DNA of 64,000 bases from assembly GCA_903858115.1 (NCBI GenBank), contig CAIOHR010000007.1:1-64000 (forward strand). Direction: 5' to 3'. The DNA is from an uncultured Pirellula sp. (GTDB taxonomy: Bacteria > Planctomycetota > Planctomycetia > Pirellulales > Pirellulaceae). Shown one piece after another: positions 9,372 to 18,919 of the stretch. The notes under the pieces are model-generated. The model was not told where the DNA came from. It ran no database searches and saw only the letters and a program-made list of their open reading frames with translations. A program made the position numbers and the translations under genes. Numbering within the stretch: position 1 is the first letter of the stretch; each line of letters opens with the position of its first letter.

Positions 9372-9395
9372 CCCGATAGGCTGAAGAACGAATCC

Positions 9396-10580
9396 ATGAT
9401 TGAGTACATGAAAGAACTATGGCCGACACTTTGGCCAACGCTTGGTGCGATCGGTGTGATTTTGGCTTTTGTGCCGATCCTCGGTCTTTATATGACGTTC
9501 ATCGAACGCAAAATTGCGGCTTACATTCAGGACCGAGTGGGTCCTAACCGCGTAGGGCCGTTTGGGTTGTTTCAAGCGATCGCTGACGGGATCAAGATCT
9601 TCTTGAAAGAGCAAGTGATTCCGGACCACGTTTACACGTTTCTTTACTTCATCGCTCCGACCTTTAGTTTGATGACCGCGATGTTCGCACTGGTTGTCAT
9701 GCCGTTTGGGCCCGTGCCAGTAGAGTACGAATCTGGGTTCCGGTATGTCGTCGCCCCAGGCATCGATATCGGGATCATCATGATGTTCGCGATCAGTTCC
9801 TTGTCCGCATACGGGATCATCCTCGGTGGTTGGGCATCGAACAACAAGTATTCTTTGTACGGAGCCATTCGCTCGTGTGCCCAGTTCATCAGCTATGAAA
9901 TCCCTCTCGGGCTTTCGATCATTGGAGTGATTGCCGCGACGGGTTCGTTGAACATTGAAAAGATCGTAGCCGCGCAAGGTGGATCGCTGTGGGACTGGAA
10001 TCTGTTCTGGCAACCACTGGCATTGCTCGTGTTTTTCACGAGTGCACTGGCTGAGACAAACCGTTTGCCATTCGACTTGCCAGAGTGCGAACAAGAATTG
10101 GTGGGTGGGTTTCATACAGAGTACGGCGGAATCAAGTTTGTGCTCTTCTTCCTTGCAGAGTACACGCACATCGTCACGGTAAGTTTCTTGACCGTGCTGC
10201 TTTTCTTCGGTGGGTGGCACTTTCCTGGTTTGACGGGGCCTGTGGATGCTTCTCTCGGTGGTATGTTGCTGAGAACATTTGTATTGGTTGCCAAAGTGTG
10301 CGGAGTTGTGTTGTTTATCATGATCCTTCGCTGGGCATTGCCACGTTTCCGATTTGATCAGTTGATGGGATTGGCCTGGAAAGGTTTGATTCCGTTGGGA
10401 TTGGTAAACTTGTTTTTGGTAGCGGTCGTTTTGACGCTCGGTTTGCCAAAGCACTTGCTTGCCGGAACAGCGATTTTGTTGTTTGTGGCTGCGATGATTA
10501 GCACTTATCAGTTGCAAAGAACTCTCAATCAATCGAATCCGCGTGTGATGGACGGTGGAATACGAGGAGTGTCAGCATGA
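9396..10580 (+). CDS. nuoH: NADH-quinone oxidoreductase subunit H
   Basis: Membrane subunit at the quinone-entry side of complex I (eight or so helices). Conserved E-R-K-I-A-A-Y-I-Q-D-R-V-G-P-N-R-V-G-P-x-G near the N-terminus and P-F-D-L-P-E-C-E-Q-E-L-V-G-G-F-H-T-E-Y in the middle are the family signatures, with acidic residues for proton-quinone coupling. 394 residues, slightly longer than average at the C-terminal end. It overlaps nuoI in an ATGA junction. Confidence 0.96.
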   Translation: MIEYMKELWPTLWPTLGAIGVILAFVPILGLYMTFIERKIAAYIQDRVGPNRVGPFGLFQAIADGIKIFLKEQVIPDHVYTFLYFIAPTFSLMTAMFALVVMPFGPVPVEYESGFRYVVAPGIDIGIIMMFAISSLSAYGIILGGWASNNKYSLYGAIRSCAQFISYEIPLGLSIIGVIAATGSLNIEKIVAAQGGSLWDWNLFWQPLALLVFFTSALAETNRLPFDLPECEQELVGGFHTEYGGIKFVLFFLAEYTHIVTVSFLTVLLFFGGWHFPGLTGPVDASLGGMLLRTFVLVAKVCGVVLFIMILRWALPRFRFDQLMGLAWKGLIPLGLVNLFLVAVVLTLGLPKHLLAGTAILLFVAAMISTYQLQRTLNQSNPRVMDGGIRGVSA

Positions 10581-11200
10581 CCACGAAGAGCAAAAGAGAA
10601 AAAACGGTAAAGTGGGGCGAAGAGCCCAAGATTGGCTGGATGGAAGCCATGTATCTGCCCGCAGTCATGTCCGGAGTCGCCACAGCGGTTCGGCATGCTC
10701 TCTCTGGCAAACCGATGACGCGACAATACCCCGAGGTGGAACCTGAGATTCCTGCGAATTATCGCGGAGTGCATCGCCTCAACCGTGATGAAGAGGGACG
10801 GGTAAAGTGCGTGGCATGTTACATGTGCCAAACAGCATGTCCCGCCAATTGCATCGAGATCATCGCCGCACCGGCCCCGAAGGACGATCCGCATTGGGAG
10901 AACCGCGACAAGTATCCGGCCACCTTCACCATCGACGAATTGAGATGTATCTATTGCGGAATGTGCGAAGAAGCATGTCCCGTGGATGCGATCGAGTTGA
11001 CGAGTATTTATGACCTGACGGGCATGACTCGCGAAGAGATGATCTTCGACAAAGAAAAACTGTTGTCGGTATTCGATAAGACGATCCAATCGGGGCAGGA
11101 TCCAGTGCGCACGAATCGTGGCGCCCTGGGACCAGCTTCGGAGGAAGCAGAAACCGCCAAGCAAGGTCCACCACCTCCGGGTCGCGGACGAAAAGGATAG
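10577..11200 (+). CDS. nuoI: NADH-quinone oxidoreductase subunit I
   Basis: Ferredoxin-like subunit carrying clusters N6a and N6b. Two C-x2-C-x2-C-x3-C-P motifs are seen: C78, C81, C84, C88 and C124, C127, C130, C134. Beyond the usual end it has a ~50-residue Pro/Gly/Lys-rich tail (G-P-P-P-P-G-R-G-R-K-G) not expected in the family. A 116-base gap separates it from nuoJ. Confidence 0.95.
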   Translation: MTTKSKREKTVKWGEEPKIGWMEAMYLPAVMSGVATAVRHALSGKPMTRQYPEVEPEIPANYRGVHRLNRDEEGRVKCVACYMCQTACPANCIEIIAAPAPKDDPHWENRDKYPATFTIDELRCIYCGMCEEACPVDAIELTSIYDLTGMTREEMIFDKEKLLSVFDKTIQSGQDPVRTNRGALGPASEEAETAKQGPPPPGRGRKG

Positions 11201-11316
11201 CCATTCGCCTTTATTGTTCACCAATCTCGATTGGGAACCTACAGTCCATGGGAGTGCAGTAAATACTCCTTCCCTTTATGAATCCTTAGCAAATTTTCAC
11301 ACGCGAAAGTACTTCC

Positions 11317-12186
11317 GTGACAGACTTACTACCAACCTTGAGCACTGCAAGCCTGCGGAACACCTGGCTTTTTGCTCAGACCAATGCAGAGTCGTTGGCG
11401 AGTCGAGTTGAGGGCACTTGGTCTTGGACCATGGTGATCCCGATCATCTTTGGGGCTGCAGGCTATTTGCTCGTTCAAGAAGGGATAGTTCGACACAAAT
11501 TCATGTTGGGGTTGGGGCTTGTCTCACTGGCTGCATCGGCCATTTTTGCAGCCCGATTTTTGCCTCCGACATTGGATGCTTATATCGTCTTTCTGTTTTG
11601 TCTCGTAGCAACCGGTGGTGGCGTTGGTTTTTTAACAGCCCGCGAGCCGGTGTACGCGGCCTTGGGGTTTGCTACGGCTGTCTTGTCGACATGCGGAATA
11701 TTGTTCATGCAGTCAGCAATGTTCATCGCGGCAGCGACAATGATTGTTTACGCGGGAGCGACGATCATCATCTTCTTGTTTGTGCTCATGTTCGCCCAAC
11801 AGACAGACTTGCGAGTTTACGACATCAAGCTGACCAACCCCTACTTGGCGGGTGCGATTGGGACCGTGATGATGATTACCATCACGTACTGTGTGACGCA
11901 TGACGGATCCTTTCCGCTGCGGAAAGTGGACTCCAGTCGTTTGATGAGTGAAGCATTGCTACCAGATGATTTGCAGAGTGAACAAGCAAAAATCGAATTC
12001 GATAGTCAGAAGCTTCAGTCGGCGAACAGTGGCCCCGGCATCGTGCCACAAACGACGGCCGGTTTGGGACGATCGCTCTACACTGACTATTTGATTGCTG
12101 TGGAACTAGCTGGAACAGTGTTATTGGTTGCGACGATCGGTGCGATTGCTTTGGCGACGAAACCGACAGCGGAGGCGGGATCATGA
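11317..12186 (+). CDS. nuoJ: NADH-quinone oxidoreductase subunit J, N-terminally extended
   Basis: Antiporter-like membrane subunit. The canonical NuoJ region starts around residue 88 (I-V-F-L-F-C-L-V) and includes I-V-Y-A-G-A-T-I-I-I-F-L-F-V-L-M with the conserved pi-bulge helix. Before it lie roughly 85 residues with two further hydrophobic segments, giving 289 residues against about 160-200 in most bacteria. A hydrophilic stretch of ~60 residues also separates the last two helices. GTG 11317 is used as start; a shorter start inside the extension cannot be excluded. It overlaps nuoK (ATGA). Confidence 0.9.
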   Translation: MTDLLPTLSTASLRNTWLFAQTNAESLASRVEGTWSWTMVIPIIFGAAGYLLVQEGIVRHKFMLGLGLVSLAASAIFAARFLPPTLDAYIVFLFCLVATGGGVGFLTAREPVYAALGFATAVLSTCGILFMQSAMFIAAATMIVYAGATIIIFLFVLMFAQQTDLRVYDIKLTNPYLAGAIGTVMMITITYCVTHDGSFPLRKVDSSRLMSEALLPDDLQSEQAKIEFDSQKLQSANSGPGIVPQTTAGLGRSLYTDYLIAVELAGTVLLVATIGAIALATKPTAEAGS

Positions 12187-12686
12187 ACGATGTGATGACA
12201 CAGAATATGCTCGTATTCGCGGGCTTGTTGTTTAGTGCAGGGTTTGTGGGTTTTCTGACTCGCAGATCCCTTATTCTAATGTTCTTGTCTTTGGAAATGA
12301 TGCTTGCAGGTGTGAGCATCAATCTCATCGCCTTTGCACGACACTACGGTAACTTTCAAGGTCAGGTGCTTGCCATTATGGTTTTGACAATCGCAGCTTG
12401 CGAAGCGGCGATTGCACTGGCACTGGTCGTTTCGCTTTATCGCAAGAAAGCAACGTTGGACATCAAGGCTTGGGATGAACTGAGCGAAACACTTGTCCCC
12501 AAAGAAGTGGAAGCACCGATGTCGATGTCGACGGCTGAGCAAGTGTTCCCGTCCCTTACACCTTCGGGCCTTGACCCATTGCAAGATCCAGTACCTTCGG
12601 AGTTCACGGCCAACCTTAACGTTGGGGAGACTGCTGGCAACCCACTTGTGAAAGAGAAGAAAGCGGAGGTATCCAACAATGCCTAG
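12183..12686 (+). CDS. nuoK: NADH-quinone oxidoreductase subunit K with C-terminal extension
   Basis: Small three-helix antiporter-like subunit. The core (residues 1-100) has the family's L-S-L-E-M-M-L-A-G-V-S-I-N segment with the essential membrane Glu, and a second Glu in A-A-C-E-A-A-I-A-L-A. Bacterial NuoK is about 100 residues. This one carries ~65 extra residues rich in Pro, Ser and Glu with no recognisable domain, cytoplasmic or periplasmic by inference. The frame overlaps nuoL by 8 bases, so the extension is not a frame artefact. Confidence 0.94.
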   Translation: MNDVMTQNMLVFAGLLFSAGFVGFLTRRSLILMFLSLEMMLAGVSINLIAFARHYGNFQGQVLAIMVLTIAACEAAIALALVVSLYRKKATLDIKAWDELSETLVPKEVEAPMSMSTAEQVFPSLTPSGLDPLQDPVPSEFTANLNVGETAGNPLVKEKKAEVSNNA

Positions 12687-14634
12687 TTTGTTTGCTTGGG
12701 TGGTTCCGATGGCCCCGCTTGTCGGTTGCATAGTCTGTGCAGTTTTGTCGTTTCGCGGCGATAGAAAGATAGCGCATTTCCCAGCTATCCTATCGTTACT
12801 CTTTGCTGCCGTGTCTAGTTTGTGCTTGGTTTTTTTCGGTGGACAAGGGGAGGCGGGAACGACGACCTATGAAGGGTATCGTTACTTGCATGTCGGAGGC
12901 TTGACGCTCGATATCTCGTTGAAGATCGACACACTCTGCCTCACATTGCTTTGCGTAGTCACGTGTATCTCAGCGATGATCGCAATCTATTCGAAAGACT
13001 ACATGCATGACGATCCTGGATATGCACGGTACTTCTCCGTGTTCTGCGGATTCGTTTTCTGCATGACCATGCTCGTGCTCTCCCATAATCTGCTCATGAT
13101 GTATGCCTTTTGGGAAGGCGTTGGGACCTGTTCGTATTTGCTGATCGGTTTTTGGTTTCGAAAGCCGAGTGCAGCGAGAGCGGCAACCAAGGCGTTCTTG
13201 GTAAACCGAATTGCGGACTGCGGATTCTTGTTTGGGATATTGCTGCTCGGATATGCCATGGGGCAGGTTGCTGGACCAGCCTCGGATAGCTTTTTCGCTC
13301 GATTGAACTTTGACAATATCTTTACTTCGCTGCCGGCACTCGCTTCGCAGCATCCAGACCTGCTAGGTTGGATCAGTTTGCTGTTGATGATTGGGGCGAT
13401 TGGCAAATCGGCTCAATTTCCGTTCCATGTGTGGTTGCCAGATGCGATGGAAGGTCCAACGCCGGTGTCTGCGTTGATTCACGCGGCGACGATGGTGACG
13501 GCGGGTGTTTATTTGATGGCCAGGTTGTCGCCATTGATGGAATACACTCCGTGGGTGTTGTCCGTCGTGGGATGGCTTGGAGGCATCACCGCCTTGATCG
13601 CGGCGCTCATGGCATTGTTTCAGGATGACCTTAAGCGAGTTCTCGCTTATTCGACCGTGAGTCAATTGGGATATTTGTTCATGGCACTGTCGGCTGGATC
13701 CATCAAAGGTTTCATGGCTTTAGCGGTGACGGCAGCGATGTTCCACTTGGTAACGCATGCGTTCTTCAAGGCTTTGTTGTTTTTGGCGGCTGGCAACGTG
13801 ATGCACGCGATGGGCGATGTGATCGATATGCGAAAATTCAGCGGCTTGAAACGCGTATTGCCAAAGACGAATTTGTTGTTTTTGGTTGGCGCCGCTGCCC
13901 TCGCAGGTATTCCGCTATTGTCTGGGTTCTTTAGCAAAGATGGAATCTTGGCCGTACTTTACGATGCCAGTTCCGATGGCGAATATGGCTTTCAGTTCAA
14001 AGTGCTGTTGGGAATTGGATTCTTGACCGCCTTCATGACAGCCGTCTATACGTCGAAGGCATACTTCCGAACGTTTCATGGCACTGAACGGATTCCGGAA
14101 GAAGCTGGACATCATGCACACGAATCGACGAATGTCATGTTGGCTCCGATGGCATTGTTGGCAGTGGGTGCATTAGTCGTCGGTGGTGCATTAGGGCCGA
14201 CCCATATCTTGGCCGACTATTTGGGCAAATCGCCTACGTTGGCATCGCACAGCGAACATCACGAGTCGCTGTTGATCATGATTGCATCCGGCATTGTCGG
14301 TATTGCTGGTTGTGCTGTGGGTTTCATGCTCTCAAAAGCACAACCAAGTACGCGTACCGACGGCACGATGGCGACGATCGCTGATTTTGGCAAGAATCGG
14401 CTCTACATAGACTGGGCTTATAGCCGCTTCATTGTATTGCCGCTCGAATTCTTGGCTGGCGTGTTGGGGTGGTTAGACACGAACCTCGTGGATGCCTTCG
14501 TCATGAAAATCGCAGATCTGCCACGATTGGCAGGTTTGTTGGGGCAACGCTATCAGAACGGTCGCGTTCCAGCATATACCTTTGTAACAGCAGTCGGTGT
14601 TGCTGCTGTGGCGATCTGGATTGTCTCTCGCTAA
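12679..14634 (+). CDS. nuoL: NADH-quinone oxidoreductase subunit L
   Basis: Distal antiporter-like proton-pumping subunit of complex I with the long lateral helix at the C-terminal end. Characteristic blocks: W-E-G-V-G-T-C-S-Y-L-L-I-G-F-W near residue 150 (proton-path Glu), S-A-Q-F-P-F-H-V-W-L-P-D-A-M-E-G-P-T-P-V-S, and L-K-R-V-L-A-Y-S-T-V-S-Q-L-G-Y. 651 residues is typical. It is followed 12 bases later by nuoM. Confidence 0.96.
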   Translation: MPSLFAWVVPMAPLVGCIVCAVLSFRGDRKIAHFPAILSLLFAAVSSLCLVFFGGQGEAGTTTYEGYRYLHVGGLTLDISLKIDTLCLTLLCVVTCISAMIAIYSKDYMHDDPGYARYFSVFCGFVFCMTMLVLSHNLLMMYAFWEGVGTCSYLLIGFWFRKPSAARAATKAFLVNRIADCGFLFGILLLGYAMGQVAGPASDSFFARLNFDNIFTSLPALASQHPDLLGWISLLLMIGAIGKSAQFPFHVWLPDAMEGPTPVSALIHAATMVTAGVYLMARLSPLMEYTPWVLSVVGWLGGITALIAALMALFQDDLKRVLAYSTVSQLGYLFMALSAGSIKGFMALAVTAAMFHLVTHAFFKALLFLAAGNVMHAMGDVIDMRKFSGLKRVLPKTNLLFLVGAAALAGIPLLSGFFSKDGILAVLYDASSDGEYGFQFKVLLGIGFLTAFMTAVYTSKAYFRTFHGTERIPEEAGHHAHESTNVMLAPMALLAVGALVVGGALGPTHILADYLGKSPTLASHSEHHESLLIMIASGIVGIAGCAVGFMLSKAQPSTRTDGTMATIADFGKNRLYIDWAYSRFIVLPLEFLAGVLGWLDTNLVDAFVMKIADLPRLAGLLGQRYQNGRVPAYTFVTAVGVAAVAIWIVSR

Positions 14635-14646
14635 TCGATCATTGAC

Positions 14647-16302
14647 ATGGACTACTTGATTCCCATTACGATTTTGCTCCCGCTCCTTTCGGGGCTGGCC
14701 ATTTTTTTGGCTGGTTACCAAGGACGGAAGTTGGTTCCTTTCGGCATAGCAGCGTCACTAGCGACGTTTCTACTCAGCGTCGGCGTCGTCTATGCGACCT
14801 TCAATGGTGCAAAGGCTGATCCGAATTCGCTCGCAACCGTTGCATCCGCTATCGAGTTCGCACCGAGTTGGTTGAGAATTCAGTTGCCAGTATCGATTTC
14901 CAATCATCTTGTCCGCTGGCAATTGCAGTTTGGAGTAGATGGTATCGGCGCGTTGATGGTGTTGTTGACAGGGATCGTTACGGCTGCAGTTTGCATCTTT
15001 TCCCTCCAGCAGATTCGCGATCGGTTGCATCAATACATCGCCTTGATCTTGATCAGCGAATCGATGCTGATGGGTGTATTCATGTCCATGGACTTGGTCT
15101 CTTTCTATCTGTTCTTTGAAGCCGTTTTGCTACCTCTGATTTTGTTGATCAACGGATGGGGGAACCCCAAAGAAGCATTGTCTGCGTCCCGCAAATTCTT
15201 GTTGTTTACGTTAGCCGGCAGCGTACCAATGGTGATTGGTTTTATCGGGATCGCTCTCCAGTCCGCATCGATTGCCAACCCTTCGACGGTCGACCTCGAA
15301 GTCCTTTCGGCGATGGCGCACCAACAACAAATAGAGGCTGTTGCTGGTGGAGCGGAAATGGTTTCAACGTTGGCGACGAACCAACAGTGGATTCTATGGC
15401 TGTTGCTCCTCGGTTTCGGCATCAAGCTAGCCGTATTGCCTCTACATACTTGGTTGCCAAGCACCTATGCGGTTGCGAATCCAAATACGACAGCATTGAT
15501 TGCTTCGGTGGTTGCAAAACTCGGGGTGTTTGGAATTGTGCGAATCGTATTGCCCATGACTCCGATTGGATTGGCCAGTGAAGCTCAAATACTGTTTGCA
15601 AGCCTCGGCGCGATCGCAATCGTTTATGGAGCATTCGTAGCATTGAGCCAAAGCGACTTGAGGAAGGTCTTCGCTTATAGCTCCATAAGCCACATGGGTT
15701 TTGTGACCGTGGGGCTGATGAGTTTGAATACCGAAGGGATGTCAGGAGCTGCCATTCAAATGTTCAATCACGGGATCATCACCTGCGCGATGTTCTTGCT
15801 GCTGGGCATGCTGGAGCAAAGGCGTGCCAATCTAACCTTTACGATGGAAGATTTGGGCATGGCGGCACTTTATCCTCGAATCAGTGTGCTACTGATTTTC
15901 TTCACGTTGGCGGGAGCTGGCTTGCCGGGCTTGAACGGATTCGTCGGTGAATTGCTGGCCATGATGGGGATGACGAGAGTCAATGCCGCGATCACCGCGA
16001 TCGCTGTTTTAGGAACCGTTTTGGGTGCATGGTACGGATTGAGAATTGTGCAACGACTGATGTTCGGCAGCGACGGTCATTCGAAGCACAAGCCGCTGAT
16101 CGAAGGGCAAGGAGACTGTGCGTCTCTCGAACTGACAACTCTTGCTTTCATGGCGATTGTGTGTGTGTACATCGGCGTGAGGCCTTCGGGCCCGATGAAG
16201 ATGATCGAACCTGATATCGCGAGATTGGCCAAAGTGACAGAACCAGCCTCCAAAATCATGCATCCCGATGTAGATACCCTCGCCCAAACTGCCGCGAAGT
16301 AG
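14647..16302 (+). CDS. nuoM: NADH-quinone oxidoreductase subunit M
   Basis: Second antiporter-like pumping subunit. Visible: the F-F-E-A-V-L-L-P segment with the conserved membrane Glu near residue 157, V-L-P-L-H-T-W-L-P, and D-L-R-K-V-F-A-Y-S-S-I-S-H-M-G-F. A hydrophilic insertion of ~50 residues (218-245 region, Gln/Ala-rich) sits between helices and is longer than in E. coli. 551 residues. Confidence 0.96.
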   Translation: MDYLIPITILLPLLSGLAIFLAGYQGRKLVPFGIAASLATFLLSVGVVYATFNGAKADPNSLATVASAIEFAPSWLRIQLPVSISNHLVRWQLQFGVDGIGALMVLLTGIVTAAVCIFSLQQIRDRLHQYIALILISESMLMGVFMSMDLVSFYLFFEAVLLPLILLINGWGNPKEALSASRKFLLFTLAGSVPMVIGFIGIALQSASIANPSTVDLEVLSAMAHQQQIEAVAGGAEMVSTLATNQQWILWLLLLGFGIKLAVLPLHTWLPSTYAVANPNTTALIASVVAKLGVFGIVRIVLPMTPIGLASEAQILFASLGAIAIVYGAFVALSQSDLRKVFAYSSISHMGFVTVGLMSLNTEGMSGAAIQMFNHGIITCAMFLLLGMLEQRRANLTFTMEDLGMAALYPRISVLLIFFTLAGAGLPGLNGFVGELLAMMGMTRVNAAITAIAVLGTVLGAWYGLRIVQRLMFGSDGHSKHKPLIEGQGDCASLELTTLAFMAIVCVYIGVRPSGPMKMIEPDIARLAKVTEPASKIMHPDVDTLAQTAAK

Positions 16303-16326
16303 TTTCCAACAAACTCGAGAATAACT

Positions 16327-17772
16327 GTGGATACATTAACAACGATAAAATCTTCGCTCGCACAGATGACCCCGGCTATCGTCTTGATCCTGGGTGGCTC
16401 TGTGTTGCTTGCGGCATCGATGGTACTCAAGGGCGGTCCACAACGCGATGTTTACGGACAACGGAACGCAATGGGTCTGCTGTCGATCTTTCTGATCGTC
16501 CTGGCGGGAGCTTGTGGGTTCTTCCGAGAGTTGCCAACCGATCTTGGGAATGGATTGTTTCGATTCGATGACTCAGCACTGGCTTCCGAGCGACTCGCTT
16601 TGCTTGGTGGTTTTCTATTGGTTTTGATATCTTGGTCCACCGCCCCGAAGGATTTTTTGGGCGAGTACTACGGATGCTTGATCATCATGTTGGGAGCGAT
16701 TCCTGTGGTCGGCGCCTCCAATGATCTTGTGTCGCTGTTCTTGGGGCTGGAACTGATCAGCATCCCGACCTACATCATGTTGGGTATTTGCAAGAATGAT
16801 AATCCTGGAGCAGAAGCAACGATCAAATACTTTTTGTTGAGTGCCTTCGCCTCGTCGTTCTTCTTGATGGGCCTAAGCTACTTGTACGGTGTGAGCGGGT
16901 CGACGAACCTGCAACTGATCCACGAAGCTCTCGGTTTCGAGGGTGGCAAGTTAACCATGCTCGCCATTGTTTTGGTGTTGTGCGGATTGGCATTTCGAAT
17001 CACGGCCGTACCCTTTCACTTTTACGCTCCTGATGTGTTCGAAGGAACCAGTCTCACGATGGCAGGAGCGATGAGCTACCTCCCAAAAGTCGCTGGCTTT
17101 GTGGCGATGATTAGGATACTAGGTCCAGATATGAGTCCATCGGCCATGTCGGCTGTTATTCCTGTACTGTTGGTATGTGCGGGTTTGACGATGGTGGTTG
17201 GCAACTTTATGGCATCGGCACAAAACAATCTTCGTCGATTGCTTGCGTACTCCAGTGTTGCACATACGGGCTATCTGTTGTTGGCAATCACGGCGCTGCT
17301 TCGCGATAACGCCGAGCCGAACGTATTGTTCTCTTATCTAGCAGCCTATGCCGCCATGACACTCGGATTCTTTGCCTGCTTGGGAGAAATCGAAGCCGCC
17401 GGTGGACGAACGCAATTGGTTGGGGATCTGTCAGGTATGTTTTATCGACGACCAGCGGCATCGATAGGTTTAACCGTATGCTTGATCAGTTTGATTGGGT
17501 TGCCTTTGACGGCTGGCTTCTGGGCAAAGTTCATGGTCTTTATGGGGGCATCGGCGGCGGGGATGACCGATCCAATGAGTATCTTCATGGCGGTACTCAT
17601 GGCATTTAATGCCGTGATTGCCGCGGGTTACTATTGGCGAGTCATGAGCAAGCTTTATGAAAAGAGCGATGCAAACGTTCCATTGCGAGTCTTCCGCCCC
17701 AGTTTATTCTTGGCGTACACGATTTGCGTTGTGCTTACTCTCGTCTGGTTCTTCGTGCCAGCGGTTATGTAG
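16327..17772 (+). CDS. nuoN: NADH-quinone oxidoreductase subunit N (GTG start)
   Basis: Third antiporter-like subunit and last gene of the nuo operon. Family blocks: G-L-E-L-I-S-I-P-T-Y-I-M-L-G near residue 140, P-F-H-F-Y-A-P-D-V-F-E-G, and L-R-R-L-L-A-Y-S-S-V-A-H-T-G-Y. 481 residues, start GTG 16327, 24 bases after nuoM. The gap to fabI is only 48 bases, so fabI may be read from the same transcript. Confidence 0.96.
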   Translation: MDTLTTIKSSLAQMTPAIVLILGGSVLLAASMVLKGGPQRDVYGQRNAMGLLSIFLIVLAGACGFFRELPTDLGNGLFRFDDSALASERLALLGGFLLVLISWSTAPKDFLGEYYGCLIIMLGAIPVVGASNDLVSLFLGLELISIPTYIMLGICKNDNPGAEATIKYFLLSAFASSFFLMGLSYLYGVSGSTNLQLIHEALGFEGGKLTMLAIVLVLCGLAFRITAVPFHFYAPDVFEGTSLTMAGAMSYLPKVAGFVAMIRILGPDMSPSAMSAVIPVLLVCAGLTMVVGNFMASAQNNLRRLLAYSSVAHTGYLLLAITALLRDNAEPNVLFSYLAAYAAMTLGFFACLGEIEAAGGRTQLVGDLSGMFYRRPAASIGLTVCLISLIGLPLTAGFWAKFMVFMGASAAGMTDPMSIFMAVLMAFNAVIAAGYYWRVMSKLYEKSDANVPLRVFRPSLFLAYTICVVLTLVWFFVPAVM

Positions 17773-17820
17773 AATACTCGTTGCACACCAACATACTCCT
17801 CTAGCTAGATCGCAGCAGCA

Positions 17821-18648
17821 ATGAAATTATTCGAAGGCAAAAAAGGGCTCATTCTCGGGGTCGCAAATGATCGCTCCATCGCTTGGGCAGTCGCCAAAGA
17901 AATCCTGGATCAAGGTGGAACGTGCGGTTTTTCTCATCTCCCTGATAAGCCAGAAGATGAAAAGCGAAAGAACCGCATGCGAGTGTCGAAGTGCGTGGAT
18001 AGTTATCCAAACCAAACCGCATTTTTGGAACCGCTGGATGTACAAGATGATGTGCAAGTCACCGAGTTCATGAAGATGGCAGGCGAAAAACTTGGCAAGA
18101 TCGACTTCTTGTTGCATTCGATTGCCTTCGCCGATCGCGATGATCTATCGCGTGATACTGTCGAGACTAGCCGAGCCGGATTCAAACTGGCAATGGACGT
18201 TAGTGTTTATAGTTTGATTTCGGTAACGAATGCGGCCCGCCCTTTTTTCAACTCAAACGCATCGGTTTTGACGATGACCTATTTTGGTGGTGAGAAGTGC
18301 GTTCCTGGCTACAACGTCATGGGGATCTGCAAGGCGGCATTGGATGCAACGGTTCGCTATCTTGCGAACGACCTCGGCCCTCAAAGTTATCGCGTGAATG
18401 CCGTGAGTGCAGGACCTCTCAAAACGTTGGCAGGTGTCGCTGCGGGCGTCGGGGAAATGCAAGACTATTATGGTTATGTTGCTCCGCTAGGTAGATGCGT
18501 GACCCATGAAGAAGTGGGGCGATCCGGTGCGTACCTATTGAGTGGTTACAGTGGCGGAATCACCGGCGAAATCTTGCACGTCGATGCAGGCTACAACATC
18601 ATGGGCAGCCCAGGCCGATTGCTTTACGAGTTCAAGAAACCTTCGTAG
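17821..18648 (+). CDS. fabI: Enoyl-[acyl-carrier-protein] reductase (NADH)
   Basis: Short-chain dehydrogenase reducing enoyl-ACP in the last step of each fatty-acid elongation round. The N-terminal G-V-A-N-D-R-S-I-A-W nucleotide loop (13-22) is the FabI form of the Rossmann motif. Tyr154, Tyr164 and Lys171 (in G-Y-N-V-M-G-I-C-K) correspond to E. coli Tyr146, Tyr156 and Lys163, the catalytic set. 275 residues, normal length. Placement directly downstream of nuoN links membrane lipid synthesis and respiration by position only. Confidence 0.96.
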   Translation: MKLFEGKKGLILGVANDRSIAWAVAKEILDQGGTCGFSHLPDKPEDEKRKNRMRVSKCVDSYPNQTAFLEPLDVQDDVQVTEFMKMAGEKLGKIDFLLHSIAFADRDDLSRDTVETSRAGFKLAMDVSVYSLISVTNAARPFFNSNASVLTMTYFGGEKCVPGYNVMGICKAALDATVRYLANDLGPQSYRVNAVSAGPLKTLAGVAAGVGEMQDYYGYVAPLGRCVTHEEVGRSGAYLLSGYSGGITGEILHVDAGYNIMGSPGRLLYEFKKPS

Positions 18649-18764
18649 AGCTTGGTCAATCCGTGAAAATCGCGTTACTTGGAGAATGAAGTCCAAGCCT
18701 TCCATCCGGGCTCGGCCCCGGTGGAGGCAGCAATTGGCGGCTACAACCAAAGCTAGCTTCCTCG

Positions 18765-18806
18765 GGCTCTCCGATCGGCTTGTCCGGCCAAGCCAGACGG
18801 AGAGCT
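18765..18806. terminator. Nested hairpin between convergent fabI and the 2012-residue gene
   Basis: An outer stem pairs GGCTCTCCG (18765-18773) with CGGAGAGCT (18798-18806). It encloses an inner stem GGCTTG (18777-18782) / CAAGCC (18789-18794). It sits in the 271-base gap between two converging genes, where a bidirectional terminator would be expected. No clear T-run follows on either strand, so this is a structural candidate only. The rest of the gap shows nothing recognisable. Confidence 0.4.
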
Positions 18807-18919
18807 TAGGATTCATTATTGAAAGACGTTTGATTCCCTTCAGGACTCACGCGTCGCTTTGCGACCCGAATCACGCAGAGACCGAGATAGCAACACGGAA
18901 AGAATGGCTCCATCGCCGT

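Noticed and set aside
9417-10532. 371-codon minus-strand open frame
   Set aside because: Antisense to nuoH; Lys/Arg/Gln-rich composition reflects the reverse of hydrophobic codons.
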